64,000 bases of DNA from Agmasoma carcini (nom. nud.) (lineage: Eukaryota > Microsporidia > Thelohaniidae), in assembly GCA_029232285.1 (NCBI GenBank), contig JAOXFI010000005.1:186001-250000 (forward strand), given 5' to 3'. The position numbers were made by a program, and so were the translations under genes. Positions 39,518-49,959 of this stretch are shown in pieces. The stretch's first letter is position 1. The number at the start of each line of letters is the position of its first letter. The notes under the pieces are model-generated. The model ran no database searches. It had not been told where the DNA came from and saw nothing but the letters and a program-made list of their open reading frames with translations.

Positions 39518-40459
39518 ATGGGATTTAAATCGGATGAAAAGAAAAACGTATTAGATTTAGTAAAGAAAATAGAAGGAAAGGACGAAAATAAAGCAGTAGA
39601 AAAGAAAAACTTGCTGATTCAAAGAAGAAAAGAAATTTTTGATGCTCAACCCAATGAAGTACTTAAATCAAAGCCTTTTTATGATAGAAATACAGTTGAG
39701 AATGCCCTAGCTGAGATTAAAGCTAAGATAGAAGAAACTAGTAAGCTTGAAGAAGAATTTGGCTATGATAATAACAAAAGTGATAAATCAAGATCTATGA
39801 TAGACAATATACAAGAGAGGTCTGAAAGTTCAGAAAATGAAACTAAGAGTGAAGAATATAATATGATGGAGGATAAGAAGGACTTAGAGGCTTTAATCTC
39901 TGAAAATAATAACAATGAGGATTTAATCAATAATAAGGGAATTGAAGGAAATGAAGCACTGCTAAGAGAGGTAACACCATCTGACATAATAAATATGAAT
40001 GTAACTCAAGAAACATCTACAGCACTAGAGCCATTAATGGATGACTCACGATCATCAGAGACAGGATACAAGAACGTAATCCACAAAACAGTGGTAATAT
40101 CGAAGCGATCAACAAAAAGTGACATTACTATTAGAAAAGGTATTGAGTATAAACAAGAACCCAAGCAAAAGACCATTTATAAGCTTAATGATCTTACAAG
40201 TGATGGTACCCTTAACATACGTTTCAATGCTTTCTCCCCCAAGTATAAAGAAGATTCGTCAAACCGTGATAGCAGTGCCGCTAGCCCAAATACTGATTGT
40301 AACGTCAACGAAATTGTTGATCTTGCCAAAAAACCCAAAAAATTGGATAATAGGAACAATGTTGAGGTATTATACACAGAAGAGGCTTTAGTTGAATCAT
40401 GGCCTTCATATATTTTTAGAATTTTAACATGTGGCTATGTCAATAATAACGATGAATAA
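39518..40459 (+). CDS. hypothetical acidic low-complexity protein
   Basis: A 313-aa protein rich in Glu, Lys, Ser and Asn, with a helical N terminus (DEKKNVLDLVKKIEGKDENK, NTVENALAEIKAKIEETSKL), a disordered middle and a distinct C terminus (ALVESWPSYIFRILTCGYVN) that looks like an amphipathic or peripheral membrane helix. No family recognised. Its stop overlaps the start of the next gene (ATGAATAA), the only overlapping pair in the window. Confidence 0.65.
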   Translation: MGFKSDEKKNVLDLVKKIEGKDENKAVEKKNLLIQRRKEIFDAQPNEVLKSKPFYDRNTVENALAEIKAKIEETSKLEEEFGYDNNKSDKSRSMIDNIQERSESSENETKSEEYNMMEDKKDLEALISENNNNEDLINNKGIEGNEALLREVTPSDIINMNVTQETSTALEPLMDDSRSSETGYKNVIHKTVVISKRSTKSDITIRKGIEYKQEPKQKTIYKLNDLTSDGTLNIRFNAFSPKYKEDSSNRDSSAASPNTDCNVNEIVDLAKKPKKLDNRNNVEVLYTEEALVESWPSYIFRILTCGYVNNNDE

Positions 40460-40799
40460 AAATTTTCTTATCATTTTACAAATGGACAGTAAAGGCATTA
40501 TTTTATTCAAAATGAGTGATAAAGGCTTTAACGAGCGTGTTAAGGACCATCCAGATTTTATAAAGTTGTATATGAATGCTAAAGAAGCAAATGGTGTTGT
40601 AAATTTAAGTATTACAAAGCATAGCGGTGATATCTTGTATCTTATCTGTAACAAAGACTATAAAAATATAAATGATTACTTTAATATTAATGAAATTTCT
40701 TGTACAGCTCCTATCAGAAAGACAGAAAATGAAATCAAAGGCGAGGGTGTTAAAAGAGTGAAAACGGTTAACCTTTTGAACCTTTTTAAGAAACAATAA
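40452..40799 (+). CDS. hypothetical protein, possible alpha/beta (longin-like) fold
   Basis: A 115-aa protein starting MNKNFLIILQMDSKGIILFK, two beta-strand-like runs, then a helix (DFIKLYMNAKEANGV), a strand (DILYLICNKDY) and a basic tail (KRVKTVNLLNLFKKQ). The strand-turn-strand start resembles longin/roadblock-type small folds, but this is inference. ATG 40452 overlaps the preceding stop by 8 bp. A later in-frame ATG at 40482 follows AAAATTTTCTTATC and is an alternative start. Confidence 0.55.
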   Translation: MNKNFLIILQMDSKGIILFKMSDKGFNERVKDHPDFIKLYMNAKEANGVVNLSITKHSGDILYLICNKDYKNINDYFNINEISCTAPIRKTENEIKGEGVKRVKTVNLLNLFKKQ

Positions 40800-41079
40800 A
40801 CAAAATTAGTTAACTTTAGTTGAAAACATTTTTATTAAATAATGTTCCGTCATGGGTGAGAGTCACACAATCAATTAAATAATCTTGAGACTTTGATATA
40901 TTATTATGATAGAACAATTTTTGATTTATTTAGGAATTTTGTATTTAGTGGTAATGGATTAAAAAATTTACAAAAAATGAAAGTAATATTTTATTGTTTT
41001 ATTTAAAAAAATTAACCAATGTATATGTTTAAAATTACCATTAATGTTATATTTATGAATGCCATTTTAATTATTTTGA

Positions 41080-41151
41080 GGCCTCGTAGCTCAATGGCAG
41101 AGCGTCGGTCTACGAAGCCGAAGGTTGCGGTTTCGAATACCGTCGAGGTCG
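41080..41151 (+). tRNA. tRNA-Arg(ACG)
   Basis: Full cloverleaf of 72 nt. Acceptor GGCCTCG/CGAGGTC with one G-U, D arm GCTCAATGGCAGAGC, anticodon stem TCGGT/GCCGA with loop CTACGAA (anticodon ACG), T arm GCGGTTTCGAATACCGT. No intron. Confidence 0.93.
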
Positions 41152-41259
41152 ATTATTTTAAAGTTTTTTTTTTAGTTGGAAGCCCCAATATCAACCCGTA
41201 TATTCAAATAAAAAGATAGTTATACATAAATAGATGATTTTATATTATAAATATTGAGT

Positions 41260-43665
41260 TTAGCCTTTATTATTATATCTTCTAGCATAAGCAGACTTTC
41301 TGATTCTGGCTGTACATGCCTGACAGTGTGCACTTAGCATCTCTTGACAGTCCTTCAAATAATTTGAACTCTTAAAGTTCGACTGGAGAGAGCACAAAGC
41401 TTGAATATTTTCAGCATCAAGATCACACGGCTCAATACAAGATAGAATAACACAAATAAACTCAGAAATCTTTATAGCATGAGCACCATTATTCACAAGA
41501 TGCCTATCTCTATATTTCATGCCATCCTTTTGATCACCACCTTTATTTTTAATGGAATCACCAATCACAGTCAATAATTTTACTAATACATTTGAATCAG
41601 CCTCACATATCGAATCCCAAGTAAACAGATCATAATGCTCAAATATTTCATTTGATGATATATAAACACTTATTGCCTTGTTGGACTCTCTGTTCCTCAG
41701 ATGTTCCATAATATTTGATCTGATTTTCTGATTTGGTGTTTTAAAATTTCTCAGTTCAGATAGAAATTGCAACTTTGCTTCATTAAATGATGCCTCCAAC
41801 TTAGGTACAATATTTTCAAGCATTACTTCTTTCATAAAGTTCTTGTAGTCATGTTCTAGAAATTCGCTGAATTTCTTATCAACGGTACTTTCAATAGTAT
41901 TTTGTACATGTTGTAATACCAAATTAATATCATTATTTTCAATAGCCCCTTTAAGATTAATTTGAGAGATAGGCTTAGGTTTAATTTCATGAGTTGGATC
42001 ACTTTTTGACTTAAGAATTTGTGTATGAACTTGGGGTGTAGACCTGGAATCAGAAACAGACTCACCTTTAACCTTAATAGTCTGTGGTCCAACTTGAGTA
42101 ATTGGCTTAGCTTCAGGGACAGTGTCATTTTTTTGATTAAGAATTTGTGATCCAACTTGAGGAATAGGTTTAATAGACTCGGGTTGACTATCAGATTTAA
42201 GTTTAGAATACTGTTGCTGATATTTCATAAACCTATCGCTTGTCATTACACCTCCCTTAACAGGTTTTTTCATTGGCTTAATGGAAGTATTACAATTCTT
42301 CAATTTTGATCTTACTTCGTCCATAAGAGCACTTGATTGAGATAAAGTAGAAAGTCCATCAAAACCAGATACTGGTTTATCAATCTTCTTACCACCAAAT
42401 GAAGAAAATACGGGGCTAATTATGTCTTTATCTGCGACCATAAGGGCAGTAACGCCTGGATTGCTTTTGATTTGTAAATCACCAAAGGAAGTAATACTTT
42501 CACAAATTGAATTAGAGTCATCTGAAGAACCAGTTTTATCAGATAAAACCACCGAGACCGAATTGTTGTATGAATACGGGATGGTTTCAAAGTCTTTGTT
42601 AAGAGTGCCTTTATCCAGAACTGGTTCTAAGTGTTGTCTAAAAGTATTTAAGTCAAACTTTGTTGAACAATCAATTGAAGAATTTCTTTGTTCTTCATTT
42701 TCAACACAACAAGCTACTTTATTAGGCTTATCATCAGAAACCTTAAGAACATTAATTCTGATATTACCTTCAATAACTTCAGGATCAAAGTCATAGATTT
42801 TATACCCAATGTCCTTTGATCCTAAATTTTCAATTTTCTCATTATCAACACACAAAAGGTGGAATAGTGTATCATCTTGAACGATTATATATTTAGAAAT
42901 AGACTTGACTGAGGGGGTCTTATTGATGGGAATAACGATCGAATCGATAACATCATGGTATGAACCACTAATCAGTTTTAAGGAGTATGAAGAAAGATTA
43001 GAGTTGCCAACAATGTACAAATCTCTAATACTCTCAATGAAAGATCCTTTGAGGTTCATACTTTGATGTTTTCCATCATAAAAAATACCTTCTTTAGTAT
43101 AGAAATATCCTTTTGAGGTAGCAAACAATTCCACATCGTTTGCTTGAAATGGCTGTACTATGATCTTGCCTATAAACTTATTACCATCATGAACGATTTC
43201 ATGAACAAAGTAATTTTGTTCTTTCTTGGCTACGTAATACAACACAGTATTTGATAGGGAACCTTTGGTTGATACCACCTTTAATACATTACGACTAAGA
43301 ATGGTTCTTCTGTCAGGAATTGAAACATCAAAATATTCAAGCTTATTCTTGATTGAAAGAGAAAAACAGTAAGTTTTTGAGTCTTGTTTTATGAAAAATA
43401 TGGCTTGTATGGGTTCGTACATGAAGTACAAAGGTAATTTTGTAAAACCTTCAACTTGAGGGTCTTGTTCTGTGTTTCCTTCGGTTTTCGTAAAATGTAC
43501 AGATAGTCCATTAAACGAAAAACAAAAAGGATTTGAATTGATAAAAGGAGCGGTGTCAATCTCACCAGAGTCTTGTCGTATCTCAATAGGACTAAATTGT
43601 AAGTTCTTTAGCTTACTTCTCATTGAATTCTGTTGTAAAATAGATTCAATGCGGCCTTTATTCAT
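41260..43665 (-). CDS. EDC4/Ge-1-like mRNA decapping scaffold (tentative)
   Basis: An 801-aa protein. Residues about 45-340 are beta-strand-rich and propeller-like (LPLYFMYEPIQAIFFIKQDS, DVELFATSKGYFYTKEGIFY). A disordered Ser/Pro/Gln linker follows (about 350-560) with repeats of KPITQVGPQ/KPIPQVGSQ. Then comes a coiled coil (EHDYKNFMKEVMLENIVPKL) and a C-terminal helical domain (RNRESNKAISVYISSNEIFE, NVLVKLLTVIGDSI, LVNNGAHAIKISEFICVILS). WD-propeller, linker, coiled coil and helical C terminus is the architecture of Ge-1/EDC4, and the helical pattern (HLxxxxxxxAxxxxL...VLLxLIxQL) fits. No single motif is decisive; another propeller-coil scaffold is possible. Confidence 0.5.
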   Translation of the reverse strand: MNKGRIESILQQNSMRSKLKNLQFSPIEIRQDSGEIDTAPFINSNPFCFSFNGLSVHFTKTEGNTEQDPQVEGFTKLPLYFMYEPIQAIFFIKQDSKTYCFSLSIKNKLEYFDVSIPDRRTILSRNVLKVVSTKGSLSNTVLYYVAKKEQNYFVHEIVHDGNKFIGKIIVQPFQANDVELFATSKGYFYTKEGIFYDGKHQSMNLKGSFIESIRDLYIVGNSNLSSYSLKLISGSYHDVIDSIVIPINKTPSVKSISKYIIVQDDTLFHLLCVDNEKIENLGSKDIGYKIYDFDPEVIEGNIRINVLKVSDDKPNKVACCVENEEQRNSSIDCSTKFDLNTFRQHLEPVLDKGTLNKDFETIPYSYNNSVSVVLSDKTGSSDDSNSICESITSFGDLQIKSNPGVTALMVADKDIISPVFSSFGGKKIDKPVSGFDGLSTLSQSSALMDEVRSKLKNCNTSIKPMKKPVKGGVMTSDRFMKYQQQYSKLKSDSQPESIKPIPQVGSQILNQKNDTVPEAKPITQVGPQTIKVKGESVSDSRSTPQVHTQILKSKSDPTHEIKPKPISQINLKGAIENNDINLVLQHVQNTIESTVDKKFSEFLEHDYKNFMKEVMLENIVPKLEASFNEAKLQFLSELRNFKTPNQKIRSNIMEHLRNRESNKAISVYISSNEIFEHYDLFTWDSICEADSNVLVKLLTVIGDSIKNKGGDQKDGMKYRDRHLVNNGAHAIKISEFICVILSCIEPCDLDAENIQALCSLQSNFKSSNYLKDCQEMLSAHCQACTARIRKSAYARRYNNKG

Positions 43666-44781
43666 GTCTGGATAATTTTTTTTTAAATGTTTATATAAGA
43701 TGGATCAAATTTGTTCGTTTTGTTATAAACAAAGATTTAGTTTGTTTGTTTATTGATAATATAAATTTATATAGTATTTGAGTTAAGAATGGGAATATAA
43801 CACTTATAAATATACTTTAAGAATCTATCAGTGCTGATCCTTAACATATTTTGATATTAGAATATTATTGATGAAAATTATTAGAAATGAAAGATTTATG
43901 ACCATAGTAAGAAAAAATAATATAAAGGAAAGTGAATAATAAAAGGGACAAACGATGATTGAAGATATATTTTACATAATAAGATATGATTTACCTTTAT
44001 AATAATATTTAAGTATTGGGAATCAAATTTCGTCTTTTGTGTTAATCATTGTCCGTAAACTCTGCTTATCCCAACATACACATTTATTTAGTATTCTTAA
44101 AGGGTTACAATATAGAATCATGTTATACGATGTGATCATAGAATATTATATGCCTCGATATTAAAATATCATTCTTATATATTTAATCACAGATTGTTTA
44201 ACAAAGAATAAATTCTCGTCTTAGGAATCAATCTATCTATTTAAGATTTTAGTGTGTTTTTATCTTGTTATAATTCAATTAGCAATGAATTAATATGCTT
44301 TTTGGTCGGCATAACGTTGTTATCTTTATATTTTTAGTTTGTGTCTTTCTGGTATTTTTAACAAGAAAATACTTAAAGTGGTACTTATCATTGTATAGCT
44401 TCATATTTAACAACACTACAAGCATTAAATGTGATAATAAACATTAAATTTGTCATAATTCATTTAAATTACAAGCAGGAGTGTTATATGTGATTAATAT
44501 ATTAAAAATAGTTAACATTTCTTAAAATTAGCTATAAATACATTCAAAGTGTGACATATATATAAATTTTTCTTTTGATTTGAATATTTTCATCAAATCT
44601 ACAGTTTTTATTATTAAAAAAAATATAAATAAATTTGATCGTTTTATTTTTCTTAATTTTAACATAAAATGTTAATATCGAACACAACCAAATGCAATTA
44701 TTCATTCTCCTATTACTTTCTCCTTTATTTATTAATAATTTGTATTTCCTTTTATATTTTTTAAAAAAAAACTTCACCATT
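43666..44781. other. 1.1 kb AT-rich divergent intergenic region
   Basis: Between the EDC4-like gene (minus) and the AAA gene (plus). No RNA gene or repeat seen. The last 90 bp could be an N-terminal extension of the AAA gene. Confidence 0.4.
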
Positions 44782-46188
44782 ATGACTTTGAATGAAAATG
44801 GAAAAGAATTTCCAAATGATATAAAAAATAACTCTGCGTCTGATACTGGGATAAATAATGGTAATATAGATCAAAATTATGCTGCTTATTCAAAAAATGA
44901 TGAAGCAGCAACTTCTATACCATCTGAAATAAATACACAGAAGGATAGTAGCAACATCACTGACCCCGGAAACAAAAATAGTAATGAACAAAAGTCTAAA
45001 GACCCTTCCGATTCGCATTTTAATACTATTTTGAGAAGTTCATCATTTATAAGACTAAATAAGAAAATTGGTGAAATTTCAAAAATAATGGACAAACAAC
45101 AAAGATACAGTTTAATTATGATGTTAATCTTGTATATTGGTGGTGGTGTTTTAATAATGTACCTTGTTAATATAGTTGACAGAGTATATAAATATGATTT
45201 TTCTACAGGAACTGGTAGTGAAATAGAATTTATCAATAATTGGGAAAAGGGTGAAACATATGCTAAACTTCCCTTTTTTGGTTATAAGAAGCAAATGAAA
45301 GGTTTAATAGATAAGCTTTATGAACAATGTGATGGGCTTGATAATTGGTCTGATGAAGAAATTAAAATGAGAATGACCCCTCCTGACAGAGCCTTTTTAC
45401 TTTATGGTCCCCCTGGTACAGGTAAAACGTTGATTCTAAAGAAATTGATGTATTATGTTGATCTTAAGTATCGTACGAAAGAATATGCTGATGATAATGC
45501 TACAGAGGAAGAAATATATGACAAAACTGATCCTATTGTTTATTTCTTATATATTACACCCCAAGATATATTTGGTAAATACTTAGGACAGACTGAAGGT
45601 AATATTGATAAAGTTTTTAAAGAAGCAAGGAAATTATCTGATAGGGGTCATATTGTATGTATAATCTATGAAGAGGCTGAGATATTCTTTAGTGATAGAA
45701 ATTTTGGGTCGTTAAGTAGTCCTGAGCTTCGTTATAAGTCTGAATTTTTACAACGAGTTTCTGAAACTAAATTTTCACGTGAGAAAATATTTTCATTTGC
45801 AATTACAAATCTTCCTCATCATTTTGACGATGCATTTTTCCGTAGATTTGGGCATCAGTTCCATATGGATAATTTGAAAGGATCTGAGAGGTATTTATAT
45901 ATAAAAGAACATATAAATTCTATTTCAAATATAGTAACTAAAAAAATACCAAATATAAAAGAAATGGTTTATGAATTCAATTATAATCTTAAGAAAGATT
46001 TGAGTACGCAACTTTTATTTGATAGTATCAGTAGTTGTGTAGTTGATGAGGAGGATTGTGATAATAACGATATAATAATATTTGACAAGAGTAGGGTTAG
46101 CGAGGAATATATGAAAAATGACAAGTGGAAAACATTTGAAGAAATAAAAAAGAAAAAGGTGGCTAAAACTTCGAAAAATCCTCAATAA
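44782..46188 (+). CDS. membrane-anchored AAA ATPase (Msp1-like or lineage-specific)
   Basis: A 468-aa protein. A hydrophilic Asn/Ser-rich N terminus is followed by one transmembrane segment (SLIMMLILYIGGGVLIMYLV, about residues 110-135) and an AAA module: Walker [10 protein letters not shown], a pore-loop-like region YITPQDIFGKYLGQTEGNID, Walker B CIIYEEAEIFF, sensor 1 FAITNLPH and arginine fingers DDAFFRRFGHQF. Walker B has Glu-Glu instead of Asp-Glu. DDAFxRR is close to the DDAFLRR of Msp1/ATAD1, which extracts tail-anchored proteins, but the TM sits further in. The start is uncertain: an in-frame ATG at 44692 would add 30 very hydrophobic residues (MQLFILLLLSPLF), possibly AT-rich upstream DNA or a signal anchor. 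Confidence 0.8.
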   Translation: MTLNENGKEFPNDIKNNSASDTGINNGNIDQNYAAYSKNDEAATSIPSEINTQKDSSNITDPGNKNSNEQKSKDPSDSHFNTILRSSSFIRLNKKIGEISKIMDKQQRYSLIMMLILYIGGGVLIMYLVNIVDRVYKYDFSTGTGSEIEFINNWEKGETYAKLPFFGYKKQMKGLIDKLYEQCDGLDNWSDEEIKMRMTPPDRAFLLYGPPGTGKTLILKKLMYYVDLKYRTKEYADDNATEEEIYDKTDPIVYFLYITPQDIFGKYLGQTEGNIDKVFKEARKLSDRGHIVCIIYEEAEIFFSDRNFGSLSSPELRYKSEFLQRVSETKFSREKIFSFAITNLPHHFDDAFFRRFGHQFHMDNLKGSERYLYIKEHINSISNIVTKKIPNIKEMVYEFNYNLKKDLSTQLLFDSISSCVVDEEDCDNNDIIIFDKSRVSEEYMKNDKWKTFEEIKKKKVAKTSKNPQ

Positions 46189-46326
46189 ATTTATTTAATT
46201 AAAATTTTTGATATAAGAAGGGTGTAATCAGTTAATGATATGATAATATGTAAGAGGGCTATTAATCTTGTTGTCTATACTAAGATAAATTAGTGAAAAT
46301 ATGATTTTTTAAATTTTTTTTTCATA
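46189..46326. other. short AT-rich spacer
   Basis: Between the AAA gene and Tc1 element 2. Confidence 0.4.
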
Positions 46327-47201
46327 CAGGGTTGGCAAAAAAAAACGGAAAAGCTATTATGACACAACCAGTGTATATCATAGATAAATTTCTTTTAAAT
46401 AAATATAATAGTTTTGTATAACTCAATTTATTATTTTTAATAATCAATATGACTACCTTTAGCTAAAATGATGGCTTTTTATCTTTCTAACAAGGTTTTT
46501 GCAAAAATCAATTGGTATGCCATACCAATTACGTTTAAAAATTTCATCACCTTTTTTAGCTTTAAAATTTGTATTTTTGATTCAAAAGATTCTCATTTAG
46601 ATTTAAATCTGAGATTGGATCAGCCATTCATGTTTTTAAATCCTCTTTGACCTAAAGAATTAATGAGCATGCTTTGATGCATGTTTAGGATTTTTATCTT
46701 GTTGAAAAACAAGATTTTCAAAGTTTTATTTATCCAAAGAGTATTCAAGATTCTAATTAAAACCAAATTATAAACTTCTATAGATGAAAAACCACCTACA
46801 CTATATTTTTACCTTCCCTGTGTTTTATTTTTGGCACAAAATGTTTGTGATCATAAGTCATAACTTCTCTTCGGCAACAATATTGCTTTCTTTATTCATA
46901 AATAAATTCAATGATGATACATCAGTCCATTGAAAAGTATATATTTGCTTTTGTTGCAATAAATCTATTTTTAATGCTACAACCCGTCCTTTAATAAATT
47001 AAGATATACGTTTACACTTATAACATGAATGCGAAGGTAATATATTTTCCGTTTTTTCATATTATTTGATGTTTTGGTATTTTTGATTGATTTACATTAT
47101 TATAAAATATAATGATAAATTGTGTTATATAATACGATAATATTAATTTAAAAATGAATTTGGATATGATATGCACAGTAGGGTCATAATAGCTTTCCCT
47201 G
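46327..47201 (-). mobile_element. degenerate Tc1/mariner transposon (element 2)
   Basis: 875 bp bounded by TA on both sides: TA|CAGGGTTGGCAAAAAAAA ... AGCTTTCCCTG|TA. The inverted termini share AAAAGCTATTATGAC and the CAGTGTATATCAT-like block. The minus strand encodes FQQDKNPKHASK at 46672-46707 (second catalytic Asp region), but the frame is riddled with stops. It is the same family as element 1. Confidence 0.85.
46470..47000 (-). pseudogene. Tc1 transposase remnant
   Basis: Antisense coding remnant with the FQQDKNPKH motif followed by GFKNMNG-like decayed sequence; no intact frame. It aligns by eye over several hundred bases with the remnant in element 1. Confidence 0.65.
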
Positions 47202-47361
47202 TAATTTACATCCTTCGCCAGAAATGATGTCTTTAGATGAGTTAGATCAAAGAGGTTTTCCTATATAAAGAAAAACATATCTGCTAAAAAATAAAATATT
47301 TAAATGATAATATAAGTTTTACCTTTTGACTAAAAAATAAAATTTTTATACTGATTTTCAT

Positions 47362-47512
47362 ATTATAAGGAAATGGTATTAATGTAAGGGTTGTACAGTC
47401 TAATCACTTGACTTAACACAATCAGATCTATTTTATTATAAGGAAATGGTATTGATTACATGGCTTGTATAGTTCAATCACTTGACTTAACACAATCAAA
47501 TCTATTTTAACT
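47362..47512. repeat. 73-bp tandem duplication
   Basis: Two copies of ATTATAAGGAAATGGTATT ... CACTTGACTTAACACAATCA at 47362 and 47435, diverged by several substitutions. Confidence 0.9.
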
Positions 47513-48606
47513 ATATATAAAGAATTTTATTGAAAAGGGGCTAAATCATTAAGTGATCTTAATAATAAAATATTAAAAATGGTCAAATATACAAAATAAA
47601 CATGTGAAATGGTTGATTTAAATAAAAGAAAAGGTATTAAAGCAATTAGAGCTATTAAAATTATTATTTTTGATTTTTTCTATATAATTCATAATACAAG
47701 TAAATATTATAAAATAAATATTTTCATTATTCACTAATCACCAATTATTTAGAGGTGTCCCATTTATAACCCAGTGTATTATAAACAAATTATATTAATC
47801 GGTAGAAACTATAATGTTGTATTTATTTAATAATGTTATACTATTGATAATGATGGTATTAATATATATTGGTTATGAAATGAATATATCACTATAAACC
47901 TATAACAGTTTTAATATATTAATAGCTATAAATACAAACTAAGTATAATATTGTTTTATATATTATATTATAGATCTATAATCACAGATTTATTGTATAT
48001 TAATCATGATAATACATTATAATATTTGATACTCTTTAAAAAAATTAACCCAGTAACAAATTATACTTAAATATGATGAATATCATTTAAATTCTAATAA
48101 TTTAACATGTTTTTAACCAAATTCTTTAATTTTCAATGGCTCTAGTGATGACTTAAAATCCATTCATTTCAAAATTTAAATAATAATGAAAATTTGTTTA
48201 TCTTTTTTAAAATAAATCAAGTGAAAAGGCCTTTGTATTGAATAGATGAGGCAGGAATGGCTAAAAATAATTGTAAAATTTTATACTAGCCATGAATGTG
48301 TGAATTATTTACCTAAAAACAATGTTTATGTGCTGATAATAATAAAAAAGATAAAAGGAAAGCTTAAGGTGGTTTAAATGTTAAATATATTTTAGTGTTA
48401 AATATATCAAAGTGATAGCAATTGATATTAAGCATTGATTTATGCAAAATAATACTAAAAATTATAAAAAAATTAAATATAATAGAATGAAATATAAAAT
48501 TATGAAAAAGGGTAAATTTTCTTCCTATTCATTCAAAAACATTTATAATAATATGACACTATAATATTATTAACAAATATTGAGCTTTTGTTAAATAGTA
48601 ACGATG

Positions 48607-48762
48607 AATTAATAACATTTTTACAATATTTGGGTGTATTAAAAGAGAACTATTCATGTCTAATCCCCTGTATACTATTTATAATAACATTTTTACAAGG
48701 TTTGGGTGTATTAAAAGAGAACTATTTGTTTCCAATCCTCTGTATACCATTTATAACATCAA
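48607..48762. repeat. 72-bp tandem duplication
   Basis: Two copies of AATAACATTTTTACAA ... GGGTGTATTAAAAGAGAACT at 48611 and 48683. Confidence 0.88.
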
Positions 48763-48949
48763 ATTATACAAGAAACGTAGATAAGAAGGCTTTTGGGTGT
48801 TTTAATAAACCCCACATCAATTTTTAAATAGATTTTTCAATTCACAAAACGGTTTTTTATGACTTTGAAAACAATTTATTTTTGGTTAATTTAACTAGAT
48901 TATCTAAGAAAATGATAATTAAAATTTATGAAAAATAAAATTAAAGTGT

Positions 48950-49430
48950 ATGGATTATTTTGATGAGCATCCGATGATGTGGGAAGGAATGAGTGTTGTT
49001 TGTAAGGTTGATGAAAGTCAATTCAAACACAAGAGGCAAAATCATAGGACTGGGTATAAGAACAAGATCTATAGGTTTCAGTATCGCTTATACCCCATCA
49101 ATACCTGCAAAAGTATACATGGAACATGTTACCGATAGAAGTACGCTGACATTATTACCTATTATCAAACGTATCTGTAGAGAGGGTATAATGATCCATT
49201 TTGATGATCATATTCTAGAATATACTCTCACAGTTAATCATGGTGTTTACTTTGTTGATCCATTATCCTCTAATTATACTCAGAATATTGAATCATATTG
49301 GGGAAAGGTCAAGACATGTATAAAAGCACGAAAGGGTTTACAATTTATTAGAATAGAAGTTTTTCTGACAGAAATGATGGCAAAACACAGTATCATTAGT
49401 AAAGATTTTGAAAAAATGATGAAATTATGA
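48950..49430 (+). pseudogene. Merlin/ISXO2-like (IS1595-type) transposase, frameshifted
   Basis: The first frame gives CKVDESQFKHKRQNHRTGYK (first catalytic Asp in VDES). The next frame, from about 49065, gives IPAKVYMEHVTDRSTLTLLP, MIHFDDH (second Asp) and TVNHGVYFVDPLSSNYTQNI then ESYWGKVKTCIK (third Glu in IESYW). One frameshift near 49065-49090 and a short deletion before TVNH separate it from a working enzyme, and the N-terminal helical part is missing. All three acidic residues survive, so it is the youngest Merlin remnant here. Confidence 0.85.
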
Positions 49431-49432
49431 TG

Positions 49433-49746
49433 AAAATAAACCATCAATAATGATATTGAAAATATAATATTAAAAACTTGATAAATAAAAATAATCAACT
49501 TATGGAGAACCAATATAATAAAAAACCAGATTATGTAAGTGATAATTCACTATAGCCATACAGTAAAAATATTTTTTATGTATCAATAAGAGGGGTGTTT
49601 TTATAATTTATGTAATTCTAGAAGAATAATTAATAATTCATTGAATATCTTTAGTGGTAATGGTAGATTAATGAACTACACTTCTCTTATAAATACGCTC
49701 AATATTTTTTCAAGTATTTGGCTAAATTCAGATTTAATCACAAGTA
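49433..49746. other. AT-rich spacer between transposons
   Basis: No terminal repeat of the Merlin remnant was identified here. Confidence 0.3.
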
Positions 49747-49934
49747 CACTGCTTCGCAAAAAAAAGTAGCTTCCCAAAAAACGAAAATCTTGTGCTAGAT
49801 AAAACTAGATAGAAAAAATATATAATAAAATAAACCATTTAAATGCATATATATTCTTGTGTTTTTCAATGCTTCAATATGAATTCTAAATATAATATTT
49901 AGTGTGAACATGTTTGCAAAAAAAAAGTAGCACC
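49747..49934 (+). repeat. left terminal inverted repeat of element 3
   Basis: Outer CTTCGCAAAAAAAAGTAGC and inner TTTGCAAAAAAAAAGTAGCA copies flank AAAACTAGATAGAAAAAATA. It matches the right repeat at about 90 percent by eye. Confidence 0.88.
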
Positions 49935-49959
49935 TTGAAATTCATGAATTAACATTACT

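Larger units (their letters stand above)
47204..48949. other. 1.7 kb AT-rich region with two tandem duplications
   Basis: Holds the 73-bp duplication at 47362 and the 72-bp duplication at 48607. No gene is supported; the frame across the second duplication has no ATG. Confidence 0.45.

Noticed and set aside
41019..41219. Plus-strand frame across the tRNA-Arg gene
   Set aside because: Its only non-AT-biased part is the tRNA itself.
48588..48827. 79-codon plus-strand frame with an internal repeat
   Set aside because: No ATG start; the repeat comes from the 72-bp DNA duplication.
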